Source: Anaerolinea thermophila | Lineage (GTDB): Bacteria > Chloroflexota > Anaerolineae > Anaerolineales > DRKV01 | DNA length: 6,304 bases | NCBI GenBank assembly: GCA_020722405.1 | Contig: DYKW01000107.1 | Span: 1 to 6,304 of the forward strand | Direction of reading: 5' to 3' | Shown: positions 1 to 5,930 of the stretch, piece after piece | How the letters are laid out: each line of letters starts with the position of its first letter | Numbering within the stretch: the stretch's first letter is position 1 | Translations under genes and position numbers: made by a program | Notes under the pieces: generated by a model | Told to the model about the DNA's origin: nothing | The model's database searches: none | Seen by the model: only the letters and a program-made list of their open reading frames with translations

Positions 1-2
1 AG

Positions 3-101
3 CCGCCTCTGCTGTTTGCTGACCATCTGCTCGCTGACTACCTGACCACCCAACTTTGGCGCCTTGGTGGTAAAAAACGCTTAGACGCCCCAGAGTATTG
101 A
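3..101 (+). CDS. Possible C-terminal end of a convergent gene (partial)
   Basis: This frame is open from the left edge of the window and stops at TGA 99-101, giving about 32 residues (PPLLFADHLLADYLTTQLWR, then a basic stretch ending in APEY). The other two plus frames close early in this stretch. The composition, with alternating leucine and charged residues and no low-complexity sequence, looks like a genuine protein end. If real, the gene converges on the HerA gene, whose stop lies 18 nt away. I do not recognise the family. A NurA-type nuclease would be an attractive neighbour for HerA, but 32 residues without a catalytic motif cannot support that. No terminator hairpin is visible between the two stops. 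Confidence 0.4.
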   Translation, partial: PPLLFADHLLADYLTTQLWRLGGKKRLDAPEY

Positions 102-119
102 GATGATACGAGCGAAACT

Positions 120-1850
120 CTAAAAGCCCAATTCTTTGATCAGGTCATCGGGGGCTTTGGGCTTGGCAGCGCGTTTGCCGAGCAAGTCTTCCCAAAATGC
201 ATCGTTGTAGCGGCGCGAGCGCACCGGCAAGGGCATGGGAACACCCCAGCCGAGCAGGAGCACTTCTTCTTTGGGCTGCAAGCGGGAGAGCATGCCGCGT
301 AGCGCATCCCGGCCGGCCAGGCCGGAGAGCACCGCCCGGATGTCGTCATCGTCCCCCAACCAGCCGGAGATACGGGTTCCCAGTTGTGACATGACCTCAT
401 CGTAAATCTGCGAGGGACGTTGGTCGATAATCAGCAGCGTCACGTAGTACTTGCGCATTTCGCGCGCAATCGTGCTGAAGGTGGTCTGGCGGGCCATTTC
501 GCTATTGAGCAACTTGTGGGCTTCTTCCACCACAATCACCAGCGGACGCGGCTCTTGTTTGCCATGGCTGCGGTGTTCGTTGGTGCGTTTTTCCCATGCC
601 TGGCGGATGTGACGCGTCAGCAGGTTGCTGACCAGCAGGTAATCCAGGTCGCTTTCGTACTTGCCAAAGGAGAGGATAACGTGCTTGCCGGCTTCCAGCG
701 CTTCGATGGTTTCACCAATGCCGTTTTGTGCCGGGTTTTCCACGATGTAGGGCTTATCGAACAGGCGGCGCAGTTTGTCGTGCAGGGCTTCGGCCGCCAT
801 CACATTGACGCCGTTTGCATTGGCCCAGGCCGCCACGCTATCGGGATGGGGAACCTTTTTGGTCTTGCCATTCTCGTCGGTGATTTCGATTTGTTCCCGA
901 TTCATGGCCCGGAATTTGCGGAACCAGTCTTTGTGGAAGGTGTTGGTCAGCGCGGCCAGGGTGGTGGGGGTGGTCTCTTTCAGGTTGAGTTCGCGCCCCA
1001 GCATTTCGATATCTTCGGGGTGAATGGCCTCCATGGGGACTTCCAGGTTGAAATCGGCCTGCCGGCCGCGGATATCGGCACCTGCTCCCAGACCGACCAC
1101 CTGCACGCGGCTCTTGAAGTGGGTTTTCAACCCGGCGATGCTCGCGCCGGTATCGGAGGCCACGTCATCGAAGGCATATTCGTTGTGCATGTCGAAAACC
1201 AGCACCGAGGCCACGTTGTGCTTCATCAGCCCGGCCAGGACAACGCGCGTTAAGAAGGATTTCCCGGTGCCGGTAGCGCCGAAGATGCCCGCCGAACGCT
1301 GCACCAGTTTCTTCAGATCGATGCGTACCGGATGTTTCTGCTCACGGGTGTGCCCGATGACGAAATTGGCCTTGTTTTTTTCTTCTTCCTTGCCGAAAAT
1401 CTCGGCGATATCGCCCGCGGTAGCCAGGCGCACGCGAGCGTGGTGAGGGGGCACGTTTTTGATGGGCAAGGGATGTGGCTCTTCGCGCAATCCGGCTTCG
1501 ATTTCATCCCGCCAGCGTGTATATCCCTCAGGGTCTTCTGGGGAACGTTCCAGCATGAGGGTGGCCAGGACTTCCAGGTTGGCGTACAGGGTTTGTCCGT
1601 GCAGGGCTTGCGCCAGGGCCGGCGGCAGGCGTTGTTCGCTCTGTTCGTCGGCAAAGCGCGGGTCGGTGGCGCCCAGTTGGATGTCGGTCACCAGGCCGTA
1701 GTACAGCCAGTTGCCGCTCTCGATGACCACAAAGGCGCCTTCCTGGACGTCTTGTGAGGAAACGGTCAGCCGGACGCGCAGGTTTTCTTTCAACCCGCCG
1801 CCGATCAGGTAGCCGATAGCGGTGAGATGTGCGTTGGTGGTGTCGTTCAT
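120..1850 (-). CDS. herA: HerA/DUF87-family hexameric DNA translocase ATPase
   Basis: The protein is 576 aa if it starts at ATG 1850. The N-terminal ~90 residues resemble the HAS-barrel of HerA-like ATPases (AIGYLIGGG, then β-rich sequence). A RecA-like motor follows. Walker A is GATGTGKS at about 191-198, and the loop after the first core strand is VFDMHNEYAF at about 218-227. Walker B is VIVVEEAHKLL at about 438-448, carrying the catalytic glutamate. The polar motif LLIIDQRPSQI is at about 472-482, and GTRISGWLGDDDDIR follows as the likely arginine-finger region. Family members form hexameric rings that pump double-stranded DNA and usually work with the NurA nuclease in end resection or, in some bacteria, in phage defence. 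No NurA is visible here. The frame extends upstream to 1919, but those 23 extra residues are encoded by 7-bp repeats and spacer, so I place the start at M-N-D-T-T. There is no Shine-Dalgarno site; the 20 nt upstream are pyrimidine-rich. Family assignment is firm; the exact biological role is inferred. Confidence 0.88.
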   Translation of the reverse strand: MNDTTNAHLTAIGYLIGGGLKENLRVRLTVSSQDVQEGAFVVIESGNWLYYGLVTDIQLGATDPRFADEQSEQRLPPALAQALHGQTLYANLEVLATLMLERSPEDPEGYTRWRDEIEAGLREEPHPLPIKNVPPHHARVRLATAGDIAEIFGKEEEKNKANFVIGHTREQKHPVRIDLKKLVQRSAGIFGATGTGKSFLTRVVLAGLMKHNVASVLVFDMHNEYAFDDVASDTGASIAGLKTHFKSRVQVVGLGAGADIRGRQADFNLEVPMEAIHPEDIEMLGRELNLKETTPTTLAALTNTFHKDWFRKFRAMNREQIEITDENGKTKKVPHPDSVAAWANANGVNVMAAEALHDKLRRLFDKPYIVENPAQNGIGETIEALEAGKHVILSFGKYESDLDYLLVSNLLTRHIRQAWEKRTNEHRSHGKQEPRPLVIVVEEAHKLLNSEMARQTTFSTIAREMRKYYVTLLIIDQRPSQIYDEVMSQLGTRISGWLGDDDDIRAVLSGLAGRDALRGMLSRLQPKEEVLLLGWGVPMPLPVRSRRYNDAFWEDLLGKRAAKPKAPDDLIKELGF

Positions 1851-1889
1851 AGGGAAAAGGGGGGGAGAAGCGGACGGTGGACGGGGTAC

Positions 1890-1945
1890 AGAATGCGAAA
1901 TGCGAAATGCAAAATGCAAAATGCGGAATGCGGAATGCGGAATGC
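1890..1945. repeat. 7-bp tandem repeat array, 8 units
   Basis: Eight consecutive heptamers share the core AATGC. They read (plus strand) AGAATGC, GAAATGC twice, AAAATGC twice and GGAATGC three times. Identical variants sit next to each other, as expected if the array grew by local duplication. It lies between the acpS stop and the herA start and joins the 8-bp array at 1947 without a spacer. On the minus strand it reads as repeated GCATTYC/GCATTTT and is partly translated in the spurious N-terminal extension of the herA frame. No function is evident. Confidence 0.9.
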
Positions 1946-1946
1946 A

Positions 1947-2007
1947 AAACTACCTAAACTACCAAACTACCAAACTATCAAACTACCTAACTACCTAACT
2001 AACCAAC
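1947..2007. repeat. 8-bp degenerate tandem repeat array (CTACCWAA type), left copy
   Basis: The trinucleotide CTA recurs at 1950, 1959, 1967, 1975, 1983, 1991 and 1999, which is a period of 8 with one 9-bp step. Units are variants of CTACCTAA and CTACCAAA. The array ends against the acpS stop codon (2008-2010, minus strand). It is the reverse complement of the array at 5773-5868: positions 1981-2001 match 5806-5826 exactly over 21 nt in inverted orientation. Such short tandem repeats recall the STRR sequences of cyanobacteria; that comparison is by type only. Confidence 0.9.
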
Positions 2008-2367
2008 CTACAACGCGGTGACCATTGCCAGGGCGTAGTGCTCGGTGTGGCTCAAACTGATAGCCCATTCTTGTAGCCCCAGTTCGTTGGCTAGCACCGC
2101 GGCATTGCCGTACAGGTGCAGGATGGGTTCCCGCTGTGGCCCACGGCGGACTTCGATTTCTCGGAAAGCGACCGGCCCGATGCCGGTGCCCAATGCCTTG
2201 GCAACCGCTTCTTTGGCTGCCCAGCGCGCGGCCAGCGAGGGCAGGCTATTGCCGCACTCTGCTCGTTCCTGAGGCGTATAGATGCGCGCCAGAAAACGCT
2301 CGCCGCGGCGGGCAATCACTTGCGCCAGGCGCTCGATTTCAACCAGGTCGGTGCCGACTCGCAACAT
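2008..2367 (-). CDS. acpS: Holo-[acyl-carrier-protein] synthase
   Basis: The protein is 119 aa, the usual length for the small homotrimeric AcpS-type phosphopantetheinyl transferase. It transfers the 4'-phosphopantetheine arm of coenzyme A to the conserved serine of apo-ACP, activating it for cytoplasmic fatty-acid synthesis. The family signatures are in order. GTDLVEI at 5-11 carries the magnesium-binding Asp7. RWAAKEAVAKALGTG at 48-62 carries the metal-binding Glu53 and the GTG motif. SLSHT at 104-108 is the C-terminal motif, followed by YALAMV. The ATG lies 3 nt after the mtaB stop with no Shine-Dalgarno site, so ribosomes probably reinitiate from mtaB. The downstream side runs straight into the 8-bp array, and no terminator hairpin was found. 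acpS beside a tRNA-modification gene implies no shared pathway. Confidence 0.96.
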   Translation of the reverse strand: MLRVGTDLVEIERLAQVIARRGERFLARIYTPQERAECGNSLPSLAARWAAKEAVAKALGTGIGPVAFREIEVRRGPQREPILHLYGNAAVLANELGLQEWAISLSHTEHYALAMVTAL

Positions 2368-2370
2368 GGG

Positions 2371-3651
2371 TCATTCGGTCAGCAAAACGCCTTCCAGACC
2401 GTCGGGGTGCAGGGCGGTCAGGCGGACGTTGGAGAGTTGATTCCACAGATGCTGCGGAGCGTAGGCTTGCACGCGCAGGTAGTTGTCGGTCAGGCCGCTG
2501 ACTTGCCAGCCATCTGGCCCCAATTTGACCGCACTTTCCCACAACACCTGACGGGTTTGGTTGAGAAATTGCATCCGGTAGCGCTGCGCGCTTTGGGCGA
2601 TGACCTGCCTCATGCGCGCGTTGCGCGCTTTGCGCGTTTGGTGCGGTACTTGATTGGGCATGCGCGCTGCGGCTGTGCCTGTGCGCGGCGAGTAAGTGAA
2701 CACGTGTCCGCCGGTGAAGGCCATCTGCTGAACAAAGGCCAGACTTTTGGTAAATTCGGCCTCGCTTTCGCCGGGGAAGCCGACGATCAGGTCGGTGGTG
2801 ATGGCGATGTCGGGGGCGGCCTGGCGGGCGGCTTCTACCAGGGCGGCAAAGGAAGCCTGGGTGGTTTTGCGCGCCATACGGCGCAGGGTGGCGTTGCAGC
2901 CGGATTGCAATGGCAGGTGCAGGTGACGGCACAAGCGCCGGTCTTGCCACAGATCGAAGAATTCGGCATCCAGGTTCCACGGTTCCAGCGAAGACAGGCG
3001 CAGGCGCGGGACGTTGGTGCGCGTCAGGATGGTTTCGATCAGGTGACGCAGATGTCGGCGCGGGCTGAGCTCGTTGCCCCATGAACCCAGATGGACGCCG
3101 GTGAGAACGACTTCCTGCGCCCCGCCGTCCAGGGCCAGTTGGATATCCTGCAAGACCTCACCCGCCGGACGGCTGCGCCCCGCCCCGCGGGCTACGGTTG
3201 TGATGCAGAAGGTACAGCGGTTGTCGCAGCCATCTTGCACTTTGATGAAGGCGCGTGTGCGTAAGCGTGCGCCGGGCAATGGCTCGCGCACCAGCGGTTC
3301 TCGGTCGAAGATCTCTTGGGGGAGGTCCAAAATTTGGGAAACGAGACCACCTTTGTGGTCGTTGGACACCACGCGCGCCACCCCAGGGATGGCGCGCGCT
3401 TTTTGGGGTTCCAGCGTCACCCAGCAGCCGGTAACGGCAATGTCATCCACCCCGGCGCGCGCAATTCGACGAATGGTTTTGCGCGAATCGGCCGCGGCTT
3501 GCGCGGTAACTGCGCAGGTATTGACGACTGCCAGATCGGCTTGCTCTGGAGAAGCGACGATTTCATGCCCAACAGCGCGGAACTGTTGGGCAAAGGTCTC
3601 GATCTCGCTTTGGTTTAGACGGCAGCCAATGGTGTCCAGGTAAATCTTCAT
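2371..3651 (-). CDS. mtaB: tRNA t6A37 methylthiotransferase MtaB (MiaB-like radical SAM)
   Basis: The protein is 426 aa, a normal length for the MiaB/MtaB family. The N-terminal UPF0004 domain begins with IGCRLNQSE and supplies Cys10, Cys46 (NTCAVT) and Cys76 (TGC), the three ligands of the auxiliary 4Fe-4S cluster. The radical SAM cluster motif CDNRCTFC gives Cys142, Cys146 and Cys149. Core radical SAM elements follow: TGVHLG at about 184-189, HLPLQSG at 245-251, TDLIVGFPGE at 286-295 and YSPRTGTAA at 320-328. A TRAM-like β-rich tail (about 365-425) should bind tRNA. The GCRLNQ opening favours MtaB over MiaB or RimO. The reaction is 2-methylthiolation of N6-threonylcarbamoyladenosine 37 in ANN-decoding tRNAs. 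All cysteine ligands are present, so the enzyme should be active. The start is 3 nt after the lipoprotein stop, again without a Shine-Dalgarno site. Confidence 0.94.
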   Translation of the reverse strand: MKIYLDTIGCRLNQSEIETFAQQFRAVGHEIVASPEQADLAVVNTCAVTAQAAADSRKTIRRIARAGVDDIAVTGCWVTLEPQKARAIPGVARVVSNDHKGGLVSQILDLPQEIFDREPLVREPLPGARLRTRAFIKVQDGCDNRCTFCITTVARGAGRSRPAGEVLQDIQLALDGGAQEVVLTGVHLGSWGNELSPRRHLRHLIETILTRTNVPRLRLSSLEPWNLDAEFFDLWQDRRLCRHLHLPLQSGCNATLRRMARKTTQASFAALVEAARQAAPDIAITTDLIVGFPGESEAEFTKSLAFVQQMAFTGGHVFTYSPRTGTAAARMPNQVPHQTRKARNARMRQVIAQSAQRYRMQFLNQTRQVLWESAVKLGPDGWQVSGLTDNYLRVQAYAPQHLWNQLSNVRLTALHPDGLEGVLLTE

Positions 3652-3654
3652 GCT

Positions 3655-4317
3655 TTAGGGTTGGGTAACGACGAAATTGTCGAAAGAAATATCGGTGCCG
3701 ACGATGTCATAAGTGCCGGCCATCAGGCCGACATCGCCGGTGGCAAAATCACTGTCCTGCACGGAATGCAGTTCAACGCCATTGGCCCACAGGGTCAACC
3801 GGTCGCCTTTACATTCTACTTCGATGTGGTTGGTAGCATTGCCCTGAAGGATGGCATCGCTGGCATCGAGTTTCTCCATGCCGATGAGTTGTTGCTCGCC
3901 ATTGACGACCTTGCTGATGCCGTAATAGCCATCACTGCTGATGATGAAGAAGTAGAAGTTGCCTACATCCTGGTAACGGCACTGTACGCCGAAGTCGTTG
4001 TCGTCTGGGCCGCCGATTTTGGTGGCGTCAACCGCAATGTGCACATCACCGAACGATTGGCCAGGGTTGGCCCATACATCCTTCTTGTCTGCGTTGACGT
4101 AAATGCGGTAGGCGTCGTTTTCGTAATCAGTGATGCCTTCATCGGCTCGGACGGTATCCCAGCCGCTAGATGGGTCGGAGAAATCGTCCGAAAAGAGGGT
4201 GCTGCTGTTTGAATTTTCTATGGGCGGCGGGGCTTCGCCACCGCTGGTGGCTTTGCAGGCCAGCGAAGCCAGGACAAGTGCCAACACGGCCAGGAATGGG
4301 ACAAAAAAGCGTTTCAT
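3655..4317 (-). CDS. Lipoprotein with concanavalin-like (LamG/DUF1080-type) β-sandwich domain
   Basis: The protein is 220 aa. The N-terminus is a classic lipoprotein signal: K2-R3, a hydrophobic stretch at 4-18 and the lipobox LASLAC, with Cys21 as the lipidated residue. A short Gly/Pro/Asn/Ser-rich linker (22-40) leads to one β-rich domain (41-217). That domain opens with LFSDDFSDPSSGW and ends with ISFDNFVVTQP, the typical borders of laminin-G/DUF1080-like jellyroll domains. These often bind carbohydrate or act as non-catalytic modules. Cys113 and Cys169 could form a disulfide outside the membrane. The protein would sit on the outer face of the cytoplasmic membrane. Its ATG has a strong Shine-Dalgarno site, unlike the two genes behind it, so it probably leads the translationally coupled run. 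Substrate and role are unknown; the fold assignment is by pattern, not by search. Confidence 0.82.
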   Translation of the reverse strand: MKRFFVPFLAVLALVLASLACKATSGGEAPPPIENSNSSTLFSDDFSDPSSGWDTVRADEGITDYENDAYRIYVNADKKDVWANPGQSFGDVHIAVDATKIGGPDDNDFGVQCRYQDVGNFYFFIISSDGYYGISKVVNGEQQLIGMEKLDASDAILQGNATNHIEVECKGDRLTLWANGVELHSVQDSDFATGDVGLMAGTYDIVGTDISFDNFVVTQP

Positions 4318-4322
4318 GGGGA

Positions 4323-4328
4323 CTCCTT
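4323..4328 (-). promoter_or_regulatory. Shine-Dalgarno site of the lipoprotein gene
   Basis: The minus strand reads AAGGAG followed by 5 nt (TCCCC) and the ATG at 4317. It is the only good Shine-Dalgarno site found in front of any gene in the window. It fixes the lipoprotein start and suggests main ribosome entry for the lipoprotein-mtaB-acpS run. A weak -10-like TACAAT (minus, 4379-4374) lies at the upstream end of the same 64-nt gap, but it has no matching -35, so an internal promoter here remains uncertain. Confidence 0.7.
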
Positions 4329-4381
4329 TTGGTTAAGTCGCGTGTCAGGCGATTGGTCATATTTGCGGGGGCTATTGTACC

Positions 4382-5755
4382 TCATTGCTGGCTCAGTAAG
4401 CGGCGGACTTGTTCTGCTTCCGGGCTGTTAGGCGCCAGGGTGAGCACAGTCTCGAACATGCGTTGTGCCTGGGTCATGTCGCCTTGCAAGGCGGCAATGG
4501 TGCCCAAATCCAGGTAGGCGGATACCAACCCGGGGTCTTGCTGCAAAGCCTGCTGGGCAAAACGACGCGCCAGGAGCAGGTTCCCCAGCCGCAAATAGAC
4601 GCGTCCCAGCGTTTCCAGAGAGAGCGGGTCATCGAACGCCAGTAGCACGGCCTGGCGGGCGGCCGGCAGGCCCGTCGCTTGCAGGTCGTAGTTGTAGTTT
4701 ATGCAAAAAGTTGCCAGGGCGCGCCAGGTTTGGGGAGCATCGGGATTCAGGGTGGTGGCTTGCCGGTAATGCTTAGCGGCGGCCGGCAGGTTGCCCATCT
4801 GCCCCAGGGTTAGACCGATTTCCATTTGCCAGAGTGGATTTTGAGGGTCGTTTTCGGCGCCGCGGTAGGCGTACACCAGCGCCCGCTCGGGTTGGTTGTG
4901 TTTTCGCCAGTACAGGGCGCTCAAGATGTTGGCAGAAAGCGAATCGGGGTTGATGTGCAGGGCGGTTTCCAGCGCTTCACCGCCATCTTGCCCGCTGCTT
5001 TCGAGGGCCTGCCCCAAAAAAGCCCAGGCTTCGGCGTATTGCGGGGCGATGGTGGTGGCGCGCTGCAGGGCGGTGACCGCCAGTGCCCATTCTTCCTGTT
5101 TCGCTAAAGTGCGTCCGACCAGCGTCAGGGTGTAGGCCGGGGAGTCTTGCAAACTGCCCAGCAGCAGATCTTGACGCAGTTCTTCGGCTGCCTGGGCATG
5201 GAGGGGATCGCCTTTGGCCAGACGGCTCAGGTAGGCCTGGGCGGCATTTGGCTCAAAAATCGACAGCAGCAGTCCCAAACGGTAGACGATTTGTTCGTTA
5301 GCCGGCTCCTCGGCCAGTGCGGCGCGGTAGTGTTCGATGGCGCTTTGCCATGCCTGCCTGCTTTCGGCTACCTGTGCCAGGCGGATATGCCACACAGACG
5401 TTTGCGGGGCACCTTCGGCAATGGCCTGCTGCCAGAAGTTCACGGCGGTATCCAGTTGGCCATCGTTAGCGTACAGGTCGCCCAACAGGCCATAACCCTG
5501 GGGGGAGAGTGTGCCCCCGGCGCGGGCGCGCAGCAGGTAGGCGCGTGCCTGATCGGGCTGCTCGGCGCGCCAGGCCAACCAGCCGGCGCGTTCCCATAGC
5601 ACCGCCGATGATTGGCTTTGTGCCAGCGCGGCCACCTGCGCAGCGGATAGGTCTTCCCGCTGCAGGGCGCGCCACACTTGCAGGCGTTGGCATCCCTGCC
5701 AACCGGCCGATAGTAAAATTGCCAATCCGAAGAAAAGCACGACTCGTTGTTTCAC
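4382..5755 (-). CDS. Membrane-anchored or exported TPR-repeat protein
   Basis: The protein is 457 aa, starting at GTG. Residues 4-18 form a hydrophobic segment after K2 and R4, acting as a signal peptide or anchor. Cys22 follows it, but its preceding WQG is a poor lipobox, so I do not call it a lipoprotein. The rest is almost entirely helical TPR-type repeats. Clear units start near 53, 86, 120, 154, 207, 241, 273, 307, 341, 378 and 411. Many show the W/Y-LG/A-Y pattern and end in a proline turn, for example ALQRATTIAP (229-238), RQATTLNP (331-338) and FETVLTLAP (434-442). TPR solenoids are scaffolds for protein partners, here outside the membrane; the partner is unknown. No catalytic motif is visible. 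The GTG has no Shine-Dalgarno site, and a TATAAT ends only 7 nt upstream, which fits a leaderless mRNA. The lipoprotein gene begins 64 nt downstream and may be co-transcribed. Confidence 0.85.
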   Translation of the reverse strand: MKQRVVLFFGLAILLSAGWQGCQRLQVWRALQREDLSAAQVAALAQSQSSAVLWERAGWLAWRAEQPDQARAYLLRARAGGTLSPQGYGLLGDLYANDGQLDTAVNFWQQAIAEGAPQTSVWHIRLAQVAESRQAWQSAIEHYRAALAEEPANEQIVYRLGLLLSIFEPNAAQAYLSRLAKGDPLHAQAAEELRQDLLLGSLQDSPAYTLTLVGRTLAKQEEWALAVTALQRATTIAPQYAEAWAFLGQALESSGQDGGEALETALHINPDSLSANILSALYWRKHNQPERALVYAYRGAENDPQNPLWQMEIGLTLGQMGNLPAAAKHYRQATTLNPDAPQTWRALATFCINYNYDLQATGLPAARQAVLLAFDDPLSLETLGRVYLRLGNLLLARRFAQQALQQDPGLVSAYLDLGTIAALQGDMTQAQRMFETVLTLAPNSPEAEQVRRLLSQQ

Positions 5756-5762
5756 CGGGTGA

Positions 5763-5768
5763 ATTATA
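5763..5768 (-). promoter_or_regulatory. Consensus -10 box (TATAAT) of the TPR gene; leaderless start likely
   Basis: The minus strand reads TATAAT, then TCACCCG, then the GTG start. Transcription normally begins 6-8 nt after the -10 box, which places the transcript start on or next to the initiating G. With no Shine-Dalgarno site, this predicts a leaderless mRNA. No good -35 hexamer lies 16-18 nt upstream, because that position is inside the 8-bp repeat array. The surrounding ATTATAAT (5763-5770) is a perfect palindrome, so a TATAAT also exists on the plus strand (5765-5770), facing the GxxExxY remnant; it also lacks a -35. Confidence 0.5.
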
Positions 5769-5772
5769 ATGG

Positions 5773-5868
5773 GTAGTTAGGTAGTTAGGTAATTAGGTAA
5801 TTAGGTAGTTAGGTAGTTAGGTAGTTGGGTAGTCTGATAGTCTGATAGTCGGGTAGTCGGGTAGTCAG
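5773..5868. repeat. 8-bp tandem repeat array (GTAGTTAG type), right copy, 12 units
   Basis: Twelve contiguous octamers with no insertion: GTAGTTAG twice, GTAATTAG twice, GTAGTTAG twice, GTAGTTGG, GTAGTCTG, ATAGTCTG, ATAGTCGG, GTAGTCGG and GTAGTCAG, followed by a decayed unit, GCGGGCAG (5869-5876). Variants change stepwise along the array and pairs of neighbours are identical, as expected for growth by duplication of one or two units. It starts 3 nt from the TATAAT box of the TPR gene and so occupies its -35 and upstream region. It is inverted relative to the array at 1947-2007. Confidence 0.93.
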
Positions 5869-5903
5869 GCGGGCAGCGCCACAAAGAAGTTTTATATTTG
5901 TTT

Positions 5904-5930
5904 ACCGCCGAGAACGCAGAGAGCGCTGAG
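5904..5930. repeat. Three 9-bp repeats directly before the GxxExxY start
   Basis: ACCGCCGAG, AACGCAGAG and AGCGCTGAG are three consecutive nonamers sharing the pattern NNCGCNGAG. The first is degenerate at its 5' side. They end exactly at the ATG of the GxxExxY remnant and lie in its reading frame, encoding TAENAESAE behind a possible TTG start at 5898. From general experience, similar CGCAGAG-type leaders often precede GxxExxY genes in environmental bacteria; I could not check this here. Confidence 0.65.

Noticed and set aside
1..26. Start of another minus-strand gene (ATG at 26) downstream of herA
   Set aside because: Only eight codons are visible, with no Shine-Dalgarno site; the plus-strand open frame is more protein-like.
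420..1253. Long plus-strand open frame (277 codons)
   Set aside because: It lies entirely antisense to herA, whose Walker motifs are intact. Its translation shows no recognisable domain and is a codon-bias shadow.
1528..1947. Minus-strand frame of 139 codons beginning in the heptamer array
   Set aside because: The start is made of translated repeats and the rest overlaps herA out of frame.
1851..2007. Rho-independent terminator after acpS
   Set aside because: No GC-rich hairpin followed by a T-run was found; the gap is almost all tandem repeats.
2116..3084. Plus-strand open frame of 322 codons
   Set aside because: It is antisense to acpS and mtaB, both with complete family motifs; the Gly/Gln-rich translation is a shadow.
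3661..4212. Plus-strand frame of 183 codons opposite the lipoprotein gene
   Set aside because: The minus strand carries a signal peptide, lipobox, Shine-Dalgarno site and coupled spacing; the plus frame has none of these.
4374..4379. Promoter for the lipoprotein operon (TACAAT, minus strand)
   Set aside because: No acceptable -35 at 16-18 nt, so it is mentioned only as a weak possibility.
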